A stretch of 64,000 nt of DNA. It comes from Rhizaria sp. SCN 62-66. Its lineage: Eukaryota; Rhizaria, unplaced. Below are positions 55,437 to 64,000 of this stretch, in pieces. The stretch covers positions 39,941 to 103,940 of the forward strand of contig MEDY01000184.1 in NCBI GenBank assembly GCA_001724265.1. Direction: 5' to 3'. How positions within the stretch are numbered: the first letter of the stretch is position 1; every line of letters starts with the position of its first letter. A model generated the notes under the pieces. The model was not told the DNA's origin, searched no databases, and saw nothing but the letters and a program-made list of their open reading frames with translations. Both the position numbers and the translations under genes were made by a program.

Positions 55437-58339
55437 ATGCCGACTGACTTTACGGCCGCGTTCCGCGCCGCCGTCAAGGCTATCCCAGCTTCGCAAGCTG
55501 GCCCAGCTGCTGCTTCTGACTCAAGTTCAGCAGCTGCTGTCGTTGCATCTGCTGTTGCCACCGCAGCTGATGGCTCTGTCGTGCCACTGCTTGCTACGCC
55601 ATCAACGCACTTTGCCACCGCTGTGCGCGCTTTGGTACGTTCCCTTGCCCGCTCTTGCTATTTTGAGTGACTGTCTCGAAGCTCAATCTAATCGTCAATG
55701 CTTAGCACACTCGCTCACACTCCCTCTCTCGCACATCCTTCTGTCACTCTCGTGCATTGCACCATCGCTTTATCTACTCCAGGCCCGCGACCTCGTTGTG
55801 ACGCGCGCCCTGTTGGCCATTCTCCGCACCGCGTACGTTACTCCCGCCTCGACCGCCGCCGCCGCCGCCGCCGACGCCGCCACGGCCGCCGCCTCTACAG
55901 CCGCCGCCGCCGCCTCTGTCTCTGCTGGCGGCGCCGCTGCCGCCGCTGGGGCCGGCGCGGGGCCGTCCGCGTCGTCGGTCGCCGCGGCCGCCGCGCTGGG
56001 CCACGGCGCCTCGCCCGCGGGCGTCGAGCTGGCCGCGTTCGTCCGGACCAGCGCCCCTTACATCGCGCGGGCACTTACATCCGCGCTCACACCCCTTACC
56101 TTGACCCCGCAGAGCAGTGACGCCAGCAGCAGCAGTAGGACCGCCAGCGCGGGTGCGGGCGTGCTCGAGCGCGCGTTCTCCGCGTCCCTCTCTTCCTCGG
56201 CCTCGGCGGCGGCGGCGCTTGCCCCGCTGCTGCCGCTGCCATCGCTGCCGCCCGCGGCCGCCGCAGCCGCCGACGCCGCCACGGCCGCGGCCCTGCGCGC
56301 CGCTGCGGCCGCCGCGGGCGCGCTTAAGGGCAGCCTGGCCGCGGGCGCCGAGGCGCAGGCTATGTCGCGCGCGCAGCGCCGGGCCGGGCGGGACGCTCAC
56401 CGTCACGCTGACGAAGGCAGCGGCAGCAGGCTGGGCCTGTTTGGCAGGCTGGCGGCCGCGGTCACGGGCTCGAGCGCCGCGGCGAAGCGAGACGAGCTGA
56501 GGGACAACGAGGATGACAGTGATAGGAGCGATTACGAGTTCGACGTGGACGCCGGCAGTGGCGCCACTTCGGCCGTCTACAACACGAGCGCAGCGACTGA
56601 CAACGCGGGCGGCTCGGGCGCAACCAGCAGCAGTAGCAGCAGCAGCAACGGCAGCAGTGTTCGTACCAGCTATGATGCGAACTCGAAGTCGAAGTCGAAG
56701 TACCCGCTGAAGGGTAAGTACCTCAAGTACCGCCGTGCTCCGGTGCCCGACAACAGCGTCAACAAGAGCGCCCCCTCAACTCAGAGTGTTGTTGCTTTCG
56801 ACGGCAGCTCTGCCGACCCGCGTGTTAGTCTCGGTCTCAGTCCCTCGTCATTAGCCCTCGAGCGCCTTCTAAGTGCCCCCTTAGTCTCGCCCGCTGACTA
56901 CCGCCACCGCCACGCTGTCGTGGCCAGTCTCGAAGCCGCAATCGCGGCAGTCGCGGGCGCGCTCGACGCCATGCGCAAGGAACGCATCAGCGTCTCGCAC
57001 ATCGCCGCTCTCAGCGCCTCCACTGGCAGTGGTAGCCGCAGTCACAATGGCGGGGTCAGTGGCGGCGGCGGCGCGGCGAGCGCGAGTGCGGGCGCGGGCG
57101 CGGCGGGCGTGGCGGGCGGCGGCGGGCACAACAGGCGGCGGCAGCAGCTGCTCGTGAAGTTCGACCCTTCGAGTCCCATGGGGGCCACCACCGCTCGCAC
57201 GGGCGCGGGCTCTCGTGTTGAGGGCAAGGACGACCGCGGCGGCCACGGCGACGACGTCATGTCTGTGAGTCTGGACGACGTGCTCAGCGGGAAAGTCACG
57301 TCGCCTGATAACAAAGCTAAGCCGCAGAGCCCCAGCTCGAACGCGAGTGCGAACACGAGCCAGGGCAAGAGCAACGGCGGTGACAAAGGGGCGGCTCCAA
57401 CTGAGGCGGACGCCGTGGCTGTTACAGCGGCCATGATGGCCGCGGGCTTGCTCCACTCGCAGCCGCAGGTCAAGACGGGGACGTTGTCTTCCTCCGGCTC
57501 CGGTGGAAGCGCTGTGGACGGTCTAAGTGTTGGTTTAAGTACCCCCGCGCTGGGCCGCGTGGCGAGCGTTGAGTGGGAACTGGTCCCGGGGCTGGACCAC
57601 CACCTCGCCGGCACCAAAACCTCCATCCTGCACGCGCAGCCGCCGCGCCGCGGCTCCCTGGCCTCGTCTAAGGGCGTACTTAGCGAGGGCAACGAAGCGA
57701 TCGAGCGGGCCCGCGCGCGCCAGTGGGCGCAGGCGGAGCGCGGGCCCACGGGGGGCAGCTACAACGGGGACGATAACGACGCACTCTACATCAGCGACGA
57801 CGGCGACGATGGCAGCGGCAGCGGCAGCGGCAGTGGCAGTGCTGGTGCTGATCTATACCGGGCGCGTATGCTGGCCCAGGTGACCGTGAGCAAGAGCATC
57901 GTCGACTACGACCTGCAGTCTGCACTTGAGGCCGAGCGCACGATGAGCACGATCAACGACATGCTGGGGCTGTTCAACACCAAGCTGGCCGAGCAGGGCG
58001 ACATGGTCACCAACATCTGCGCCAACACCGTCGAGGTACGGACGATTTCGCATGATAGATTTATGCCCATTGAGTCTATTAACACTATTGATCTTTTAAT
58101 CTTTAAACAACATTGTATTGACTTACTTCTCCATGCATTGCAACATCGCCATTTGCTCACACACTATAATTTGTACATATTTTTGTCTCTCATCTTTGCA
58201 GACGACTTCGAACCTCAATGTGAGCAAATACCACCTCGAGCAGGCCCTGAACCGTGGCAACAACTGGTCACGCTTCCTGGTCATCATCTTCGTTGCATTC
58301 ACACTCATCATTATCCTCCTCGACTGGTCAAACAACTAA
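55437..58339 (+). CDS. STX18: Syntaxin-18 (ER Qa-SNARE), expanded
   Basis: Three exons: 55437-55634, 55783-58035 and 58202-58339; 862 residues, TAA stop. Donors GTACGT and GTACGG, both phase 0. Syntaxin-18 (yeast Ufe1) is the Qa-SNARE for Golgi-to-ER retrograde vesicles. The start MPTDFTAAFRAAVKAI matches the family's MAVDITLLFRASVKTV. The SNARE helix is near residues 755-820 (EAERTMSTINDMLGLFNTKLAEQ), followed by NNWSRFLVIIFVAF and a tail anchor ending LLDWSNN, like LLFLDWYDS in animals. Between are about 600 residues of Ala/Ser/Gly/Asp low complexity with ordered islands; animal syntaxin-18 has about 335 residues. Intron 2 splits the end of the SNARE motif, and the splice restores it. Confidence 0.9.
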
Positions 58340-58585
58340 ACCCTGATTGTTGGGACAAGCACAACAAATTGATGCTTGACTCTAGCAGCTTGCTTTTACC
58401 TAGTTTCAATACATGATTGGCAGTTGCTCTGGCATGTTTAGAAAAGTGATTGTGAGCAGTTCCACAGTTCTGGAAATCTCCGGAGGAAACCGATGGAATT
58501 GGCACAAAACATGTATGACAGTGAAACGAGGAATTCTGTGCTAGTTGCAGAGTCACCTTCGCTTTGGTCATGCAGTCTTCATCGG
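58340..58585. other. Short convergent spacer
   Basis: 3' regions of syntaxin-18 and the WW-domain gene. A variant of the dispersed 11-mer, GTGATTGTGAG, lies at about 58446-58456. No gene is seen. Confidence 0.4.
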
Positions 58586-61341
58586 TTACTCGTGCCCCTG
58601 CGGCTTCTCTTGCTCCTGCTCCCCTTCTGACTGCTGTTCTTGCTTTTGTTTTTGCTCTTGCTTCTGTTCTCGTTGCTGCTCTTCATGATGCTCATCACAC
58701 TCTTGCAGCTGAGGCGTCAACATTGGAGCCGTGGCGTACTGCTTCTGTGACGACGACTGTGGTTGCACATGCAGACTGCCATTAGCCTGCTGAAGTGATG
58801 GTGAATCTACGTGCTGTTGCTGCTGCTCTTGTTCTTGCTGTGCCTGTCGCCCTAACAAGTCTTGTTGCTGCTTTGAACCTTCATCCAGTTGCATATGTTC
58901 TTGTTGCTGCTGCGTTTGTTGATGCTCCGGGGACTGATACTGCTGCCGCTGCTGAGTCTGTGATGACGCGATTCCATGCTGGTGTTGCGGATAATGTACT
59001 ATAATAGGCGCCGTAGCGGACTGCTGCTGATGTGATGACTGCGCTGAAATCTTAATTGCAGCAGTGGCATGCTGCTGCGAGAACGAGTGCATGTGTTGCT
59101 GTTGTTGCTGTTCGAGATATTGCGGCATGAGCTGCCCCGCAGCCATTTGCTGCTGCAATGACGGTTGCGGAGGATACTGAGACATCTCCACAGACTGTTC
59201 CCATCCTTGACTCTGAGTTTGAAACAAATCTCCGCCAGGCATAGCCCCTGTGAAGCTCTGCGGAACAACAACCACGGACGTGGACGGAGGCGACTGAGGA
59301 GCCTCCACGTTGAAAAGACCCAGGGGCGCCGTGCCCGGAGTCCCAACGGCGCTGATGTAGACAATGGGCGCGTTCTTCTGAGGTGAGACAAGAAGTTGCT
59401 TGCGTGAATACACAATCACAGAAGGCGTGCACCAGCGCCATAAACAGAGATAACATGGAAAGCACGCAGTCACGATTGAACAGCACACGCATGCGGGGGA
59501 AGTGATGCATTCGTGAATGCATGGCATGCTATCGTCCTGTGTCAAAAAACAACAACACACACACATTTATAAATGTGTAAGAATCAGCACTAAAACGTGT
59601 TCGTAACGTGATATAATGTAGTCGACAATCAATGCGAAAAAAACACTTCGCTGAATGCATTATGAAACATTCATTTAATCATAAGCTGACTTCATGCATT
59701 GAGTTGTGTAGGGTTTTTGACTCGAAGTGTGAGATCATGTCACCGCATACATATCGTCTATCATACGCTTTTCAAGTTGTTGTACCTCGCTCACAGTTTA
59801 TTTGACCACACTGCAGTGAGGATTTGCGTACCTTGTGAACATACACGGACGAGACTTTTGCGACTTCCGGTGAGTACTCCGTCGAAGCGTCACACTTTTC
59901 GTCCATAGCACTTAACTTACGCTCAATGAGAGAAGGACGCGTGGCAGTCGTCTACTCGCTCCCAGGAGTGACCTTATGGTCGATGTCAAATTCGACTAAG
60001 AACCCACTGCCGATAACCTGGTTCACGGCGTCACGCAGTGCCTCTGATGAGTGCGAAATATCGCGCGCGGCCGTAATGGTGTACGGGAAGACTGCACTGT
60101 TGGAGCGCGAAGATGCGATACGGAAACCAAGATCACATAAAAACGTGCGTACAAATAACAATTAGCACACATTGCAGCAATAATAATAATAAATACGTAT
60201 AGTGATTAAAAAGAGACTGAGATACAGGATCTCATGATAGTGCTCTTCCGTACCTGTAGGTGATGCTGACGTATGAATAGCTACATTTTTTCACAATATG
60301 ACTGTTCATAACCCTAGTGGCAAGCTTAATGGGCGCAACGCGCATGCGGTCAAAGTGCGTCACAATGTCATCAATTGTTGCGCGCTCGGTGAATTGTGCC
60401 GATTGAAACACAGTGGGCATGGCCTTGTTCTTGCAGCGGAGACAACATAAAGAGTCCCTAAGCGTATCGAGATCCGGCACATCGGCCTTAGTGTTATCGC
60501 GCGTGAAATCCAAACTGCGCTTGAGTGAAACTGTTGGTGTCACGCACATCGGACAGTAGTCGAGGATTGCAATAAGGGGCAGACAGACCCAGAGGTAGGT
60601 CACTCCAACGATCACACTCAAGATGATGATGAGGGGTAGCGGACTAAACAGCGGAACGGCGTTACTCGGATATACAGCAATAACGTCAGAAACTAAAAGA
60701 GTTCCAAAAAGACAGACTAGAAGAAGGAAAATCACGATAACTTGTCCTCCGTTTGTCTAGCAACAGAACCCTGCGGCAGCCAGTGGCGAATAGTATTTTA
60801 CTACCGGTGGTTTGACCGAGGCGTCCATGGTGTCAAAGTCTGCACATGTTGCACCGTTGGCGTACATAGTCTCAGCTGACTGGGTTGCCAAAGGGGGCGG
60901 CATGGAGGCCACCGCGGGGACGCCCGGAGTTGAAACGGGGATGTTGCTGTTAGCTGGAGCCGCGTTTACACCCACGCTGACAGTATTACCAGGTGAGACT
61001 GATCCACCACCCATCATCACAGTTCCCGTAGAAGAGGCCGGTACATAATACTGCGGCTGTGACAGCTGCGACTGAGATTCCGACACAAGACTGTGGGACT
61101 GCCATTGTGGAAATGGGGAAACTTGTGTCGTGCTGGCGAGGGACGTTGTATACAGATGTAGTGGTGATTGATGGCTGTCATCGTAGGCCGGGGGTAAGGG
61201 GCTCTTCTCTAAAGGTGTTGCTGATAAGTCCGGACGAACCAGCCAATGCGTCGTGCGCGCATTGTGGTCAACGTAGTAGATGCGTCCCCAGTCGTCCGTT
61301 CGCTGCTCACAGCCTTCGGGCAGTGGACGAAGCTCTTTCAT
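58586..61341 (-). CDS. WW-domain membrane protein with two in-frame UAGs
   Basis: Three exons: 60254-61341, 59832-60096 and 58586-59536; 767 residues, TAA stop. Donors GTACGG and GTACGC; acceptors CCAACAG and GACACAG; phases close exactly. Two TAG codons are in frame: complement of 60757-60759 (codon 195, GFCC-TAG-TNGG) and of 59952-59954 (codon 411, GSE-TAG-TTAT). Read as stops they would split one protein into three fragments. Residues 5-35 form a WW domain (LPEGCEQRTDDWGRIYYVDHN, then TTHWLVRP) whose first Trp is Cys. A Pro-rich region follows with a PPAY motif. Two membrane segments lie at about 200-255, a third Cys-rich hydrophobic segment (CVCCSIVTACFPCYLCLW) follows the second splice, and the tail is Gln-rich. 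No family is recognised. The ATG follows an acceptor-like CTCACAG, so a 5' exon may exist. Confidence 0.75.
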
Positions 61342-62617
61342 TGCTGTGAGGAAGGTGGAGTACAAATACATCAGCACAACATATGAGTCATAGTTTTGCA
61401 TAATATACATATTGGTATACCATGCCATTTGATATTGCACTGCTGTACAACATTTTATACGGAGCGATGTGGGGGATAAGAGGCGAGTGCTTGCGAGCAA
61501 CTGTCTGACGCAAGTGTTCAAAACTCTTTCTATATGCAACGCTTCGGGTCTAAATTGGCACATCCCACAATACTCGCTGAGAGAAAAACATAGCTGACGC
61601 GGTCATTTGAACAGGCAGATGCTTGCATAGCGGTCATCGACTCAGACGACACCTTCAAAGTTTGCCCGTGATGTCGACCAAATCGAACCATTTATTGGAC
61701 GGACTTAATAAAATACCCTGACGTTCTCAGCGGCAGCCAGACTATTTTATCGGTCCAGCTGCTGCCTTAACAGGACCAGCACAAGTCCGCCCCACGCCCT
61801 GATATTTTGAGAACCCCAACGGAAGGGACGGGGCAGGTGGTGTCGAAGAGTGCGCAACTACAATGTGAGATTGCTTACCATTTGCGCACAAACACGACGG
61901 CGATTTTGTGTGATGATAGTGTTTATGGATTAAGTATGATGTATGATGAAGATTGTATCGAAAATTATTATGACAACGAGGTTAAAGGTAGTGAACATTC
62001 GGTTTGTTATTAATAGAACGAAGTGGTGGCAGTGGACAACATTTGGACTAACTGACCTACTTTAAATGTGCATTTACGCAATTCTACGACTTGCTCTTCA
62101 TGCAGAAACCTCGGACTTGCCCACAGGGGTTAAGTTTGTACTTTCCAAGATGGAGATTAGATGTAGACTTAGAATTTAAAGAGATATATGAAGTTTATAT
62201 GTAAGGATACCAAGGAATATGCTCAATTATGCTGTTTATTGAAGACTGTATTGATGGGAAAATAAAAATTAAGTTTGTACATGTATTATACCTTCCAAGA
62301 CTAAGGGAGGTCCACTCTCATCTGACGGCATCTGGACAGTGAATAAATTTTGCTATTCTTAACGTAGTGACACTTTAGATAGTAAGTTAACTCGGTTATT
62401 TTTGTATATTTACAAATTTCTCAAATATATCCCTATGTTAAGGGCCCCAATTTGGGCTGTGAAGTTACGTCTTCAGAAACTGATTTCATGACAATTGGTT
62501 ATCACTGAGGTGCTTGCAGAATCGAAATCTAAACACAGCAATTCAAATGTCAAAAACGACCACAATCAAAAAACGACCCAAAAGTATATATACCGGGGTT
62601 TCTGCGATACAATATAC
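61342..62617. other. AT-rich spacer before the transposon
   Basis: AT-rich, with a GC-richer island at about 61720-61860. A 68-codon frame at 61807-62013 has no recognisable features. Some 20-30-base stretches around 62130-62160 and 62270-62300 resemble each other (AAGTTTGTAC, CTTCCAAGA). No confident gene. Confidence 0.4.
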
Positions 62618-62647
62618 AGGGGAAACGCCGGGCGAGTCGAACGCTCA
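62618..62647 (+). repeat. Left terminal inverted repeat of the transposon
   Basis: Thirty bases pairing with 63874-63903 with two mismatches; preceded by TA. Confidence 0.93.
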
Positions 62648-62788
62648 ATTAGAAACTTTGTTTTTTCTTAATGTATAACTTGAAATACAATTATTATACC
62701 ACGATCCGGGTTAATCTAACTTAAAGTTTTCAAATATAATATTTGTTCACTTAAAACCCATCATTTTACGTGACATCTATCTAGGACC

Positions 62789-63769
62789 ATGAACGGCATC
62801 CGCCACTAGGAGGCCGTGAAGCGCGACATCTGCGAGCTGCGCGAACAAGGCACGAGCTTCCGCGCGATTGCAGTAATCACGGGCGTCTCTCTGAGTCTTA
62901 CTCATTACTACGCTGGTCCGCTCGCGGGCGTTGGCCGTTGCCCGCGACACGGTCCGAAGCCTTCCCCGGTCTACCTCATCACTAACAACCGGCTCCCGGA
63001 TTTCAAGGAGATCGTGCTTGCATAGCCCGGAGCGAGTCGCGATGTCATTTTCGCAAAGATCCGTAACGAGATGGACATCTTGATCTCGACGACCACATTT
63101 TCGTCCTGCCTGCGTCGCGCCTACATTCGCTTTGGCAAGCCGGCTGTGCACATCGACATCTCGCAAGTCAACATCGACAACCGTCTCGCCTGGGCCGTGG
63201 CTAACCTCGGACGCGATCTCAGCAACTTTGTCCACAGCGACGAAAAGATCTTCATCGCTGGTGCTCGTGGCAACAAGATTTACTACGAGCTTCACCACCG
63301 CCCGATCATCCTCGCCAACCGCTGGTCAGCCAGGATCCACATCTGGTGGGCCATCTCTAAGTACGCGCGCTTCGAGTCCTTTGTCATTGAAGGGCGCCTC
63401 AACTCCGAGAGTTTTCAAGAGGTGCTTACGGAGAGCCTGCTGCCATGTACTCGCGAGGAGCAGATCTTCCAGCAAGACAGCGCGCCGGTCCATGTGTCTC
63501 GTTCTACCCTCGAGTTCCTTGCTCGCAACGACGTTCCTCTGCTCGAGGACTGGCCAGCGCAGTCCCCTGACCTGAACCCGATAAAGCATGCTTGGGCTCA
63601 GGCGCAGAAGATCGTTGCTGAGCGCAACCCTGCTAACGCAGCAGAGCTCAAGGCCGTTGTTCTAGACGTTCTTCGCACGTTCCCCCAGGACAGCATCAAC
63701 AGGCTCATCGACAGCGTACCAGACAGGCTGCAAAAGGTTATCGAAAAGCAGGGTCGTTTTCTCGGTTAA
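62789..63769 (+). CDS. Tc1/mariner transposase with two in-frame UAGs and a changed third catalytic residue
   Basis: 326 residues from ATG 62789 to TAA 63767-63769, with TAG at 62807-62809 (codon 7) and 63023-63025 (codon 79). The usual Tc1 length is about 340. An N-terminal helix-turn-helix (VKRDICELREQGTSFRAIAV) should bind the terminal repeats. The DDE domain shows the first Asp in FVHSDEKIF, the second in FQQDSAPVH and the block WPAQSPDLNPIKHAW. In active Tc1 enzymes the last block is NPIE-x-x-W, and its Glu is the third metal ligand; here it is Lys (AAG in place of GAG), so the enzyme is probably inactive. Spacing from second Asp to this position is 35 residues. If TAG is not Gln, the protein would be broken at residue 7. 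Confidence 0.88.
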
Positions 63770-63873
63770 GCGCATTATTAAAAATACATTCGTATATTAC
63801 AACATAATATCACGTTATGAGTTTTAAATTTTCCTTGACTCCTTTCTTCAAACTATGTTTTAGAAGAAGCGTC

Positions 63874-63903
63874 GAGCGTTCTACTCGCCCGGCGTTTTCC
63901 CTG
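63874..63903 (-). repeat. Right terminal inverted repeat of the transposon
   Basis: Thirty bases, inverted copy of 62618-62647 with two mismatches; followed by TA. Confidence 0.93.
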
Positions 63904-64000
63904 TAAGGTAACTTTCAAAAAGTTCCGCCCCCTTTTTCGGAAAGTTTCGTCAGAAAATGTATTAAAATCAGGAATGAATCAAAACAGCAGTGAATTGAAA

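Larger units (their letters stand above)
62618..63903 (+). mobile_element. Tc1/mariner-type DNA transposon, complete with TIRs and TA duplication
   Basis: A 1286-bp element. The ends at 62618-62647 and 63874-63903 are inverted repeats, 28 of 30 positions identical, beginning CAGGG and containing AAACGCCGGGCGAGT. A TA lies directly outside each end (62616-62617 and 63904-63905), the target duplication expected for this superfamily. Inside is one transposase gene. Terminal repeats that agree this well suggest a fairly recent insertion. Confidence 0.93.

Noticed and set aside
61807-62013. 68-codon frame before the transposon
   Set aside because: Non-ATG start, AT-rich, no motif.
3962-63025. Treating the in-frame TAGs as pseudogene nonsense mutations
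   Set aside because: Four unrelated genes would each need to be dead only by TAG, never by TAA, TGA or a frameshift, while no intact gene in the window ends in TAG. Reassignment explains all of this at once.
63909-63948. AACTTTC/GAAAGTT inverted repeat right of the transposon
   Set aside because: A short imperfect hairpin outside the element; no partner at the left side, so not part of the transposon.
1-64000. CRISPR arrays, operons or bacterial contamination
   Set aside because: The short tandem repeats are microsatellites without spacers; genes are eukaryotic families with spliceosomal introns.
1-64000. tRNA or rRNA genes, including a Gln tRNA with CUA anticodon
   Set aside because: No stretch with a convincing B-box and cloverleaf was found by eye; a tRNA scan could still reveal one.

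Overview
The window is nuclear DNA from a unicellular eukaryote. Most genes encode housekeeping proteins with clear eukaryotic families: RPAP3, GINS1, SEC61 gamma, GCN5, SEC23, ATP23, G6PD, SKP1, TFIIE beta, syntaxin-18, a NEK-like kinase, a rhomboid and a choline-transporter-like protein. They are interrupted by short GT-AG introns. Coding DNA is very GC-rich and full of Ala, Gly, Ser, Gln and Asp/Glu runs, while spacers and introns are AT-rich. I cannot name the lineage. Mitochondrial genes (ATP23, a presequence protein) indicate an aerobic-type cell.

The main result is that UAG appears to be a sense codon, most likely glutamine. Four genes keep one reading frame straight through seven TAG codons: an ankyrin-repeat protein (3962), a TPR-like protein (7103, 8849), a WW-domain membrane protein on the minus strand (60757, 59952) and a Tc1/mariner transposase (62807, 63023). 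A tentative small gene has one more (24369). None of the 23 genes whose 3' end is visible stops at TAG; I count 12 TGA and 11 TAA. Under the standard code the WW gene would fall into three pieces and the other genes would be cut.

Layout: 1-2718 holds a partial aldo/keto reductase and a mitochondrial membrane orphan (both minus). 3515-9470 holds the ankyrin and TPR-like genes (plus). 9562-14574 holds a small acidic protein, RPAP3 and a PGM2-type mutase (minus). 15129-20781 holds a rhomboid protease, GINS1 (minus), SEC61G and a Gln-rich protein with a frameshift in a CAG tract. 21422-29367 holds a threonine-aldolase-like pseudoenzyme, a CTL transporter and a zinc-ribbon membrane protein (all minus), plus a tentative small plus-strand gene at 24017-24443. 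29968-35994 holds GCN5 and SEC23. 36506-46427 holds ATP23 (minus), a giant G6PD, SKP1 (minus) and TFIIE beta. 47048-58339 holds a 2602-residue NEK-like kinase (minus) and syntaxin-18. 58586-61341 is the WW-domain membrane gene. 62618-63903 is a complete Tc1/mariner element with terminal inverted repeats and TA duplications.

Neighbours mostly do unrelated jobs, as expected for a eukaryote. Loose themes are the early secretory pathway (SEC61G, SEC23, syntaxin-18), transcription (GCN5, TFIIE beta, RPAP3) and hexose-phosphate metabolism (PGM, G6PD). Introns share an unusual donor: 12 of 21 are GTACGT, and position +4 is never A.
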